Position numbers and translations under genes: made by a program
From: an uncultured Lachnospiraceae bacterium
GTDB taxonomy: Bacteria > Bacillota > Clostridia > Lachnospirales > Lachnospiraceae
Length of the DNA: 8,954 nt
Direction: 5' to 3'
Assembly (NCBI GenBank): GCA_910588815.1
Contig: CAJUQY010000070.1
Coordinates: 1-8,954, forward strand
The notes under the pieces: model-generated
Databases searched by the model: none
The model's input: the letters and a program-made list of their open reading frames with translations, nothing else
What the model was told of the DNA's origin: nothing
Part shown: positions 1 through 6,771 of the stretch, one piece after another
Layout of the letters: each line of letters starts with the position of its first letter
Numbering within the stretch: position 1 is the stretch's first letter

Positions 1-260
1 CAAAAAAGCTGACACATCAGGATATAGGGCAAATGGATATGTATGTCAGGATGTTCGATGATCTAAAAAGAAGAGAAGATGATAATCCAACAATAGGTAT
101 TATTTTTTGCACGGATAAGGATGAAACAATTGTAAAATATTCTGTGCTACATGAGAGTCAACAGATATTTGCTTCAAAATATATGACGGTGTTGCCAACG
201 GTAGAAGAATTACAGAGGGAGTTGGAGAGAAATCAGTTGATTTATGAGTGCGATAAGTAA
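1..260 (+). CDS. DUF1016/YhcG-type PDDEXK nuclease, C-terminal fragment (5' end outside window)
   Basis: The frame is open from the left edge (first full codon at position 3) to the TAA at 258-260, giving about 85 residues. Before the internal ATG at 33 it reads KKLTHQDIGQ, so that ATG is not the true start and the gene begins outside the window. The segment KLTHQDIGQMDMYVRMFDD, then NPTIGIIFC, then IFASKYMTVLP and an ELQREL helix, matches the C-terminal half of the DUF1016 (YhcG) PDDEXK nuclease domain as I know it. There the QxxMY helix follows the catalytic strands and SKYxxxLP lies near the end. Family members are putative endonucleases often found next to restriction-modification or mobile-element genes. 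The catalytic residues lie upstream and cannot be checked. The gene is much more AT-rich than uvrB downstream, consistent with accessory DNA. The stop occurs at the normal family end, so only the 5' side is missing. Confidence 0.85.
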   Translation, partial: KKLTHQDIGQMDMYVRMFDDLKRREDDNPTIGIIFCTDKDETIVKYSVLHESQQIFASKYMTVLPTVEELQRELERNQLIYECDK

Positions 261-436
261 AAGATACTATTAAATCGCATGATACAGAATATGCAACAGA
301 CTACTTTGTAAACAGCTATGAATACAAATTTGTGACTTTCGTTTGTGAAATCACAAAAGTTCGTCTATGGAACAACCCTAAATATGGAAAGTTACACATA
401 TTTTTATTGAAATTGTACGAATTACATGGCTTATAG
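257..436 (+). pseudogene. Start-less 59-codon open frame, possible gene remnant
   Basis: Between the nuclease gene and uvrB one + frame stays open for 59 codons, from just after a TAA at 254-256 to the TAG at 434-436. It contains no ATG. The only GTG, at 332, has no ribosome binding site. The composition is protein-like rather than random, for example YEYKFVTFVCEITKVRLW and NNPKYGKLHIFLLKLYEL, with alternating hydrophobic and charged residues and no low-complexity runs. I do not recognise the family. Chance openness in AT-rich DNA over 180 nt is unlikely but not rare across six frames, so this could be coincidence. If real, it is the decayed end of a gene whose start is lost. It overlaps the nuclease stop by 4 nt in another frame and contains the palindrome at 342-357. 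Confidence 0.3.
342..357. promoter_or_regulatory. 16-bp palindrome, possible operator upstream of uvrB
   Basis: TTTGTGA-AA-TCACAAA is a perfect 7-bp inverted repeat around a 2-bp centre. A third copy of the half site, TTTGTGA, lies at 329-335 in direct orientation 13 bp upstream. With a two-base loop and no T-tract it does not look like a transcription terminator; a dimeric repressor site is more likely. It lies about 115 bp before the uvrB start. It is not a CRP-type site (that spacing would be six bases) and not a LexA box. No protein can be assigned. Confidence 0.35.
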
Positions 437-472
437 TAGTCATAACAATTTTGAGAAAGAAAGGATTTTCAT

Positions 473-2542
473 ATGCCAGATAAAAGAGGAAATTCGCAAT
501 CCGCTGGCCAAGGCCAGCTACTTGCTCATAAAAGCCGCCCAAAGGACGGGCATGCTTTTAAATTACAAGCCCCCTACAAGCCCACAGGCGACCAGCCGCA
601 GGCCATCGCCGAGCTGGTCAAAGGCTTCAAGGAGGGCAATCAATTCCAGACTTTACTAGGGGTTACGGGTTCCGGCAAGACATTTACGATGGCGAATGTC
701 ATTCAGGAATTGCAGAAGCCGACGCTGGTTATCGCCCACAACAAAACGCTTGCGGCGCAGCTTTACGGAGAATTCAAGGAGATGTTCCCTGAGAATGCAG
801 TAGAGTATTTTGTGTCCTATTACGATTATTATCAGCCGGAGGCCTATGTGCCCTCGACGGACACTTATATTGAGAAGGATTCTTCGATCAATGACGAGAT
901 CGACAAGCTGCGTCATTCGGCCACGGCGGCTCTCTCGGAGCGGGAGGACGTGATCATCATTGCGTCGGTGTCCTGCATTTACGGTTTGGGAAGCCCCATT
1001 GATTATAAGAACATGGTGATTTCTCTGCGGCCGGGCATGGAGCGGGACCGGGATGATATTGTGCGGAAGCTGATCGAGATCCAATATAATAGAAACGATA
1101 TGGACTTTAAGCGGGGGTCTTTCCGGGTGCGGGGGGATGTGCTGGAGGTGTATCCGGCTTACTCGGAGGGGACGGCCTACCGGGTGGAGTTTTTCGGGGA
1201 TGAGGTGGACCGGATCTCGGAGGTGGATCCTTTGACCGGGGAAGCAAAGAGCCGCCTGGAGCATATAGCGATCTTTCCGGCTTCTCATTACGTGGTCCCC
1301 AGGGAGAAGATGCTGGAAGCCACGGAAACCATTGCGGCGGAATTAAAGGGGCAGGTGGCGTATTTCCGGAGCGAGGACAAGCTTCTGGAAGCACAGAGGA
1401 TCTCGGAACGGACGAATTTCGACATTGAAATGATGCGGGAGACGGGATTCTGCTCCGGTATCGAGAATTATTCCAGGCATCTGACGGGGCAGGAGCCGGG
1501 ACAGCCGCCCTGCACTCTGTTTGACTATTTCCCCGATGATTTTCTGATCATCATTGACGAGTCCCATATGACGGTGCCCCAGATCAGGGGGATGTATGCG
1601 GGGGACCGTTCCAGAAAGACGACGCTGGTGGATTATGGGTTCCGCCTGCCGTCGGCTCTGGACAACCGCCCCCTTAATTTTACGGAATTTGAAGAGCGGA
1701 TCGACCAGCTTCTGTTTGTGTCGGCCACGCCGGGGCCTTATGAGGCTGATCATGAGCTTTTCCGGACGGAGCAGATCATCCGGCCCACGGGACTTCTGGA
1801 TCCGGAGGTGGAGGTAAGGCCGGTGGAAGGGCAGATCGACGATCTGGTCTCTGAAGTGAACCAGGTGGTGGAGAAAAAACAGAAGGTGCTGGTGACGACT
1901 CTGACAAAGCGGATGGCCGAGGATCTGACGGATTATATGCGGGAGGTGGGAATCCGGGTCAAGTACCTGCATTCGGATATCGACACCCTGGAGCGGAGTG
2001 AGATCATCCGGGACATGCGCATGGATCTGTTTGATGTTCTGGTGGGGATCAATCTTTTGCGGGAAGGACTGGACATTCCGGAGATCAGTCTGGTCGCGAT
2101 TCTGGATGCGGACAAGGAAGGCTTTCTGCGTTCGGAAACTTCTCTGATCCAGACCATCGGGCGGGCGGCGAGAAACGCGGAAGGCCATGTGGTCATGTAT
2201 GCGGACACCATTACAGAGTCCATGCGGGTGGCCATTGAGGAAACGAAACGGCGGCGGGAGATCCAGCGGGCCTACAATGAGGAGCACGGGATCACCCCCA
2301 CTTCTATTAAAAAGGCGGTGCGGGATCTGATCAGCATTTCCAGATCGGAGGAGGAGCCGGTGCGGGGCCTGAAGCTTGAGAAAGAGCCGGAGTCCATGAG
2401 CGAGAAAGAGCTTTTGAAGCTGATCGGTGAGATTCAGAAAAAAATGCAGAGGGCGGCTGCAGAACTCAACTTTGAGCAGGCAGCCATGCTGCGGGATCAG
2501 ATGATGGAGCTTAAAAAATATTTATATGAAATGGATAAATGA
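473..2542 (+). CDS. uvrB: UvrABC excinuclease subunit B
   Basis: UvrB is the ATP-dependent damage-verification subunit of nucleotide excision repair: UvrA loads it on DNA and it recruits UvrC for incision. The 689-residue product carries Walker A GVTGSGKT (63-70) and the tyrosine-rich beta-hairpin SYYDYYQPEAYVP (115-127; Tyr116, 117, 119, 120) that inserts between strands. It also has DESH (362-365), SATP (417-420), the LLREGLDIPEISLVAILDAD region (528-547), QTIGRAARN (560-568) and a C-terminal UVR helical hairpin (about 646-684) that contacts UvrA or UvrC. The start is set by AAAGGA at 460-465, 7 nt before the ATG, with no other in-frame start near the conserved core. This gives about 28 residues of extra N-terminus before FKLQAPYKPTGDQP, whereas family members usually begin a few residues before that motif. 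The stop is 12 nt before uvrA. No SOS box was found upstream. Confidence 0.98.
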   Translation: MPDKRGNSQSAGQGQLLAHKSRPKDGHAFKLQAPYKPTGDQPQAIAELVKGFKEGNQFQTLLGVTGSGKTFTMANVIQELQKPTLVIAHNKTLAAQLYGEFKEMFPENAVEYFVSYYDYYQPEAYVPSTDTYIEKDSSINDEIDKLRHSATAALSEREDVIIIASVSCIYGLGSPIDYKNMVISLRPGMERDRDDIVRKLIEIQYNRNDMDFKRGSFRVRGDVLEVYPAYSEGTAYRVEFFGDEVDRISEVDPLTGEAKSRLEHIAIFPASHYVVPREKMLEATETIAAELKGQVAYFRSEDKLLEAQRISERTNFDIEMMRETGFCSGIENYSRHLTGQEPGQPPCTLFDYFPDDFLIIIDESHMTVPQIRGMYAGDRSRKTTLVDYGFRLPSALDNRPLNFTEFEERIDQLLFVSATPGPYEADHELFRTEQIIRPTGLLDPEVEVRPVEGQIDDLVSEVNQVVEKKQKVLVTTLTKRMAEDLTDYMREVGIRVKYLHSDIDTLERSEIIRDMRMDLFDVLVGINLLREGLDIPEISLVAILDADKEGFLRSETSLIQTIGRAARNAEGHVVMYADTITESMRVAIEETKRRREIQRAYNEEHGITPTSIKKAVRDLISISRSEEEPVRGLKLEKEPESMSEKELLKLIGEIQKKMQRAAAELNFEQAAMLRDQMMELKKYLYEMDK

Positions 2543-2554
2543 CAGGAGACGGAC

Positions 2555-5425
2555 ATGCAGGAGAGAAAGTTGATCGATACAAAATATATCAGGATTCGGG
2601 GAGCCAATGAGCATAACCTGAAAAACATATCGGTGGATATTCCCAGGGATCAGTTTGTGGTCCTGACGGGACTTTCCGGTTCCGGGAAGTCTTCCCTGGC
2701 TTTTGATACGATCTATGCGGAGGGACAGAGGCGGTACATGGAATCGCTGTCCTCCTATGCGAGGCAGTTCCTGGGGCAGATGGAGAAGCCGGAGGTGGAA
2801 AGCATAGAAGGCCTTTCGCCGGCCATTTCCATCGATCAGAAGTCGACAAACAGGAATCCCCGTTCGACGGTGGGGACCGTGACGGAAATTTACGATTATT
2901 TCCGTCTGCTTTATGCGAGGATCGGGATTCCCCATTGCCCCAAATGCGGCAGGGAGATCAGGAAGCAGTCGGTGGATCAGATGGTGGATCAGCTGATGGA
3001 GCTTCCGGAGCGGAGTAAGATCCAGCTTTTGTCTCCCGTGGTCCGGGGGCGGAAAGGGCGCCATGAGAAGGTGTTAGACCAGGCAAAGCGGAGCGGCTTT
3101 GTCCGCGTCCGTATTGACGGGAATCTCTATGAGCTGTCGGAGGAGATCGCCCTTGACAAGAATATCAAGCATAATATCGAGATCGTTGTGGACCGTCTGA
3201 TGGTGAAGCCCGGTATTGAAAAGCGGCTGACCGATTCCATCGAGACAGCCATGCGCCTTTCGGAAGGGCTGATGGTGGCGGATGTGACGGACGGGGAGCC
3301 TTTAAATTTCAGCCAGAGCTTTGCCTGTCCGGACTGCGGGATCAGCATTGATGAGGTGGAGCCCCGGAGCTTTTCCTTTAATAATCCTTTTGGGGCCTGT
3401 CCGGAGTGCTCCGGTCTCGGTTATAAAATGGAGTTTGACGAGGGTCTGATGATACCGGACAAGTCCCTCAGCATCAATCAGGGTGCGATTACTGTCTGCG
3501 GCTGGCAGTCCTGCTCCAAGCCTGGGAGCTTTAGCCGGGCCATTCTGGATGCGCTGTGTGAGGCGTACGGGTTTGACCTGGATACGCCTGTTCAGGATTA
3601 TCCAAAAAGGATATACGATATTTTGCTTTATGGGACTGACGGCCGTTCGGTGAAGGTCCATTACCGGGGGCAGCGCGGAGAGGGCTTCTATGATGTGGCT
3701 TTCGAGGGACTCCTCCGGAATGTGGAGAGGCGTTACCGGGAGGCGGGGTCGGAGACCATGAAGGCTGAGTATGAGTCGTTTATGCGGATCACACCCTGCA
3801 AGGTCTGCGGGGGAAAGCGTCTGAAGAAAAGCTCTCTGGCGATAACGGTCTGTGATAAGAATATTTATGATATTACCGCCATGTCCATCGGAAACCTGCA
3901 TGGATTCATGGAGGGAATGGAAGAGAAGCTGACTCCGACGCAGGTGTCCATCGGAAATCTGATCCTGAAGGAGATCCGCGCCCGAGTGGGATTTTTGGTG
4001 GATGTGGGGCTTGATTATCTGTCTCTGACCCGTGGGACGGCGACTCTCTCCGGCGGCGAGGCTCAGAGGATCCGGCTGGCTACACAGATAGGTTCCGGAC
4101 TGGTGGGGGTGGCCTATATCCTGGACGAGCCCAGCATCGGCCTTCACCAGCGGGACAATGACAAGCTTCTGAGAACCTTGATCCATCTGCGGGATCTGGG
4201 CAACAGTGTGCTGGTGGTGGAACATGATGAGGATACCATGCGGGCGGCAGACTGTATCGTGGATATCGGACCGGGGGCCGGAGAGCACGGCGGGAAGGTG
4301 GTAGCCGTGGGTACGGCAGAAGAGATCATTGCCTGCGAGGACTCCGTTACCGGCGCTTATTTAAGCGGAAAGAAAAGGATCCCCGTGCCGTCTTCCAGAC
4401 GGAAGCCGGAATATTTTCTGACGGTCAGAGGGGCGGCGGAGAATAATCTGAAGCAGATCAATGTCAGGATACCGTTAGGGGTCTTCACCTGTGTGACGGG
4501 AGTTTCCGGTTCTGGTAAATCGTCCCTGGTCAATGAGATCCTTTATAAATCTCTTGCAAGGACCCTGAACCGGGCCAGGACCATTCCCGGCAGACATAAA
4601 TCCATTGAAGGGACCGAGCGGCTGGACAAGGTGATCACCATCGATCAGTCGCCCATCGGGCGGACGCCCCGTTCCAATCCGGCCACTTATACAGGGGTGT
4701 TTGACATAATCCGGGATCTGTTTGCCTCTACGGCTGACGCGAAAGCCAGGGGATATCAGAAGGGCCGTTTCAGTTTCAACGTGAAGGGCGGGCGGTGCGA
4801 GGCCTGCAGCGGAGACGGTATCTTAAAAATTGAAATGCATTTCCTTCCGGATGTCTATGTGCCCTGTGAGGTCTGCGGCGGAAAACGCTATAACAGGGAA
4901 ACCCTTGAGGTAAAATATAAGGGAAAGAGTATTTATGACGTGCTGGATATGACGGTGGAGGAGGCTCTCACATTTTTCGAGAATGTGCCGTCAGTCCGGA
5001 GAAAGATTGAGACGCTCTATGACGTGGGGCTTTCCTATATTAAGCTGGGGCAGCCCTCCACGACTCTGTCCGGCGGAGAAGCCCAGAGGATCAAGCTGGC
5101 TGCGGAGCTTTCCAGGAGGGATACGGGAAAAACCATTTATATCCTGGACGAGCCCACGACGGGGCTTCATTTTGCAGATGTCCACAAGCTGGTTGAAATT
5201 CTTCAGCGTTTGTGCGAAAATGGAAATACGGTGATCGTGATCGAGCACAATCTGGATGTGATCAAGACAGCGGATTATCTGATCGACATGGGGCCGGAGG
5301 GCGGAGACGGCGGAGGAACCGTGATCGCGGCAGGTACGCCGGAGGAGGTTGCCGAAAATCCGGTGTCCTATACGGGGAAATATGTGAAGCGGTATCTGGA
5401 ACAGTTTGGAGGAACAAACGAATAA
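2555..5425 (+). CDS. uvrA: UvrABC excinuclease subunit A
   Basis: UvrA is the dimeric ABC-type ATPase that finds helix-distorting DNA lesions and loads UvrB. At 956 residues it is full length for the family. Two ABC modules are visible. The first has Walker A GLSGSGKSS (39-47), signature LSGGEAQR (498-505) and Walker B YILDEPSIGL (521-530). The second has Walker A GVSGSGKSS (649-657), signature LSGGEAQR (838-845) and Walker B IYILDEPTTG (861-870). Zinc-binding pairs are Cys258/261 with Cys282/285 in the first module and Cys748/751 with Cys771/774 in the second. Further CxxC pairs occur at 128/131 and 415/418. UvrB-docking and insertion domains lie between Walker A and signature of module one. 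The start follows AGGAG at 2544-2548 by 6 nt. The short gap from uvrB implies a single uvrBA transcript. No missing key residue was seen. Confidence 0.98.
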   Translation: MQERKLIDTKYIRIRGANEHNLKNISVDIPRDQFVVLTGLSGSGKSSLAFDTIYAEGQRRYMESLSSYARQFLGQMEKPEVESIEGLSPAISIDQKSTNRNPRSTVGTVTEIYDYFRLLYARIGIPHCPKCGREIRKQSVDQMVDQLMELPERSKIQLLSPVVRGRKGRHEKVLDQAKRSGFVRVRIDGNLYELSEEIALDKNIKHNIEIVVDRLMVKPGIEKRLTDSIETAMRLSEGLMVADVTDGEPLNFSQSFACPDCGISIDEVEPRSFSFNNPFGACPECSGLGYKMEFDEGLMIPDKSLSINQGAITVCGWQSCSKPGSFSRAILDALCEAYGFDLDTPVQDYPKRIYDILLYGTDGRSVKVHYRGQRGEGFYDVAFEGLLRNVERRYREAGSETMKAEYESFMRITPCKVCGGKRLKKSSLAITVCDKNIYDITAMSIGNLHGFMEGMEEKLTPTQVSIGNLILKEIRARVGFLVDVGLDYLSLTRGTATLSGGEAQRIRLATQIGSGLVGVAYILDEPSIGLHQRDNDKLLRTLIHLRDLGNSVLVVEHDEDTMRAADCIVDIGPGAGEHGGKVVAVGTAEEIIACEDSVTGAYLSGKKRIPVPSSRRKPEYFLTVRGAAENNLKQINVRIPLGVFTCVTGVSGSGKSSLVNEILYKSLARTLNRARTIPGRHKSIEGTERLDKVITIDQSPIGRTPRSNPATYTGVFDIIRDLFASTADAKARGYQKGRFSFNVKGGRCEACSGDGILKIEMHFLPDVYVPCEVCGGKRYNRETLEVKYKGKSIYDVLDMTVEEALTFFENVPSVRRKIETLYDVGLSYIKLGQPSTTLSGGEAQRIKLAAELSRRDTGKTIYILDEPTTGLHFADVHKLVEILQRLCENGNTVIVIEHNLDVIKTADYLIDMGPEGGDGGGTVIAAGTPEEVAENPVSYTGKYVKRYLEQFGGTNE

Positions 5426-5483
5426 GGGAAGCTTTGGCAAAGGGGGATGCCGAAGCGATAAAACGAGTGAGGAGAAATAGACG

Positions 5484-6098
5484 ATGCGGTTTATATTTGT
5501 AAGGCATGGAGAGACGGAGTGGAACATTCAGGGGCGATATCAGGGGCAGTCGGATATTCCTCTTTCGGAAAAAGGGAGAGCCCAGGCGGCGGCCCTGGGA
5601 CGGCGGTTTGAAAAAATCTCTGTGGATATGATTTATTCGTCTCCCCTCCAGAGAGCCTATGACACGGCGAGGGCTATTGCAGAGCCGAAGGGACTTCCGA
5701 TTCATACGGTGGAAGGAATCAAGGAGCTGGATTTTGGCCGCTGGGACGGATTGACTCTGGAAATGCTCAGGGAACAGTTTGGGGATTCTTTTACGAAATA
5801 CAGAATCGAGCCTTTTCATTATCCCATGGAAGGGGAGGGAACTTTGAACCGGGCCAAGCTTCGGGTGGGGGCCGCTCTGGAGGAGATCAAAGAGGAATAC
5901 CGCCATACGGATAAGACGGTTGTAGTTGTGGCTCACGGAGGAATCCTGAAGCTGGCGATTTTCTACCTGCTGGATATGAGCTCCCGGTTTTACCGCTGCA
6001 TGGAGTTAGATAATACGTCGCTGACGATCCTTGATGTGGAAGAGGACCGCAGTATTCTTCGGGTTCTCAATGACGCCCATCACCTGGAAGGACTTTGA
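5484..6098 (+). CDS. Histidine phosphatase family protein (phosphoglycerate mutase-like)
   Basis: This 204-residue cytoplasmic protein belongs to the histidine phosphatase superfamily, which transfers phosphate through a phospho-histidine intermediate. The N-terminal strand carries RHGET (7-11), with His8 as the expected phosphoacceptor. SSPLQRAYDTA (52-62) supplies the second arginine (Arg57), ELDFGRWDG (81-89) the acid residue (Glu81), and AHGG (150-153) the second catalytic histidine (His151). Length and the ELDFGRWDG motif fit the GpmB/PhoE/CobC-like group rather than the longer glycolytic GpmA enzymes. The substrate cannot be read from sequence: a general phosphatase or alpha-ribazole phosphatase are both possible, and no cobalamin genes are nearby to favour the latter. 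TGAGGAG at 5468-5474, 9 nt before the ATG, supports the start. It lies 58 nt after uvrA with no terminator between, so it is probably the last gene of the uvrBA transcript. Confidence 0.9.
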   Translation: MRFIFVRHGETEWNIQGRYQGQSDIPLSEKGRAQAAALGRRFEKISVDMIYSSPLQRAYDTARAIAEPKGLPIHTVEGIKELDFGRWDGLTLEMLREQFGDSFTKYRIEPFHYPMEGEGTLNRAKLRVGAALEEIKEEYRHTDKTVVVVAHGGILKLAIFYLLDMSSRFYRCMELDNTSLTILDVEEDRSILRVLNDAHHLEGL

Positions 6099-6127
6099 AC
6101 GGCTTCTTTGTGCCTCCGGTTCGGGGA

Positions 6128-6153
6128 GCTTATACTGCGGGCTTATACTGTGG
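6128..6153. repeat. Tandem pair of 13-bp repeats upstream of promoter
   Basis: GCTTATACTGCGG at 6128-6140 is followed directly by GCTTATACTGTGG at 6141-6153, with one mismatch. The pair ends 12 bp before the -35 box of the promoter at 6166-6194. That position suits an upstream activator or repressor site, but it may equally be a small replication-slippage duplication. No known binding motif is recognised. Confidence 0.5.
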
Positions 6154-6165
6154 CTGCGGGTTTGA

Positions 6166-6194
6166 TTGACAATTTCGGCGGATGAAATTATAAT
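6166..6194 (+). promoter_or_regulatory. Perfect-consensus sigma-A promoter for the zinc-ribbon gene
   Basis: TTGACA (6166-6171) and TATAAT (6189-6194) are separated by exactly 17 nt, the full consensus for the vegetative sigma factor. Transcription should begin near 6201, giving a leader of about 34 nt that contains AAAGGAGG at 6221-6228 before the GTG start at 6235. It lies in the 136-nt gap after the phosphatase gene and is likely to be strong and constitutive unless repressed. guaA may also be transcribed from it, because no terminator is seen between the two genes. Confidence 0.85.
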
Positions 6195-6234
6195 GGAAAG
6201 AACATGTAAGCGGTTCACAGAAAGGAGGATATAG

Positions 6235-6711
6235 GTGGGCTTTTTTGATACATTGGGAGAGACTATTACCAGCACCGGCAAGGTGGTCGGCAGCAAGACA
6301 AAGGAAGCGGCAGAGACGGCGAAGCTGAATCTTCAGATTGCGCAGGAGGAGGCCAGGCTGAAAAAGGCATATGAGGCTTTGGGAGAGGCATATTTTAAAA
6401 ACCATGAGGACGATATGCCGGAGCAGTACGCGGTCTATGCCGTCGATATCAGGGAATCGGCCGCCAGGCTGGACAGCCTGACGAAAGATAAGCAGATCCT
6501 GAAAAACCAGAAGCGCTGTGGCAGCTGCGGGGCATGGATGCCGAATGAGGATCGGTTCTGCGGAAAATGTGGGGCGGAAAACGAAATCCTGGCCAAGGGA
6601 ACAGAGGCCAAGGAGGCAGGGCCGGAAGCAGAGGCCGCAGAGCAGGCGGAGCCGGAAGCAGAGGCCGCAGAGCAGGCGGAGCCCGCAGGGGACGAAGAAG
6701 AGGCGGAATAA
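6235..6711 (+). CDS. Small coiled-coil / zinc-ribbon protein with acidic repeat tail
   Basis: The 158-residue product begins MGFFDTLGETITSTGK, followed by a charged helical, probably coiled-coil region (about 17-92). A zinc ribbon follows at 95-112 with Cys95, Cys98, Cys109 and Cys112 (CGSC and CGKC). The tail from about 121 is Glu/Ala-rich and contains PEAEAAEQAE twice in tandem (130-149), encoded by a perfect 30-bp DNA repeat. There is no signal peptide or membrane segment, so it should be cytoplasmic. Similar helix-plus-zinc-ribbon proteins are common in Lachnospiraceae and related Clostridia, but I know of no established function. The start is GTG, chosen because AAAGGAGG (6221-6228) sits 6 nt upstream, and it has its own consensus promoter. 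guaA follows after 60 nt. A structural or adaptor role is possible but not shown. Confidence 0.85.
   Translation: MGFFDTLGETITSTGKVVGSKTKEAAETAKLNLQIAQEEARLKKAYEALGEAYFKNHEDDMPEQYAVYAVDIRESAARLDSLTKDKQILKNQKRCGSCGAWMPNEDRFCGKCGAENEILAKGTEAKEAGPEAEAAEQAEPEAEAAEQAEPAGDEEEAE
6621..6680 (+). repeat. Perfect 2 x 30-bp in-frame tandem repeat
   Basis: The 30 bases at 6621-6650 are repeated without mismatch at 6651-6680, and a partial third start (GCCCGCAGGG) follows. The unit is ten codons long, so copy-number change keeps the frame. It adds or removes PEAEAAEQAE in the acidic tail of the zinc-ribbon protein. Identity at every third base, with no synonymous drift, suggests a recent duplication. Confidence 0.95.
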
Positions 6712-6742
6712 AAGAGACGGAAAAGACGAGACAGAATAAGCG

Positions 6743-6758
6743 CCAGGCGGCGGCCTGG
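6743..6758 (+). promoter_or_regulatory. GC-rich hairpin just before the guaA ribosome binding site
   Basis: CCAGGC (6743-6748) can pair with GCCTGG (6753-6758) across a GGCG loop. The stem ends 3 nt before the GGAGG (6762-6766) of guaA. There is no T-tract, so it is not an intrinsic terminator. It might affect ribosome access or mRNA stability, or simply reflect GC-rich DNA. No purine riboswitch fold is evident. Confidence 0.3.
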
Positions 6759-6771
6759 GCGGGAGGAAATC

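Noticed and set aside
329..360. Palindromic region as terminator of the nuclease gene
   Set aside because: The best stem leaves only a 2-nt centre and is not followed by a T-tract in the + direction, so an intrinsic terminator is not supported.
359..373. GTTC-N7-GAAC inverted repeat upstream of uvrB as a LexA (SOS) box
   Set aside because: Firmicute LexA boxes have the opposite polarity and tighter spacing (GAAC-N4-GTTC). These short arms are inverted the wrong way and do not extend.
407..437. TTGAAA with TATAGT as the uvrB promoter
   Set aside because: The spacing would be 19 nt and both boxes are imperfect. I could not defend it as a specific promoter call.
656..2287. Long minus-strand and alternate-frame open frames inside uvrB
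   Set aside because: They overlap a gene with full UvrB motifs, are Arg/His/Pro-rich as expected for antisense of GC-rich codons, and lack ribosome binding sites.
5426..5483. Out-of-frame coding-like peptide (REALAKGDAEAIKRVRRN) in the gap between uvrA and the phosphatase
   Set aside because: It has no start or ribosome binding site of its own and only continues a shadow frame of uvrA. The segment is too short to judge.
6712..6771. Guanine (xpt-type) riboswitch ahead of guaA
   Set aside because: The gap is only 60 nt and lacks the conserved three-way-junction core; only a single short hairpin is seen.
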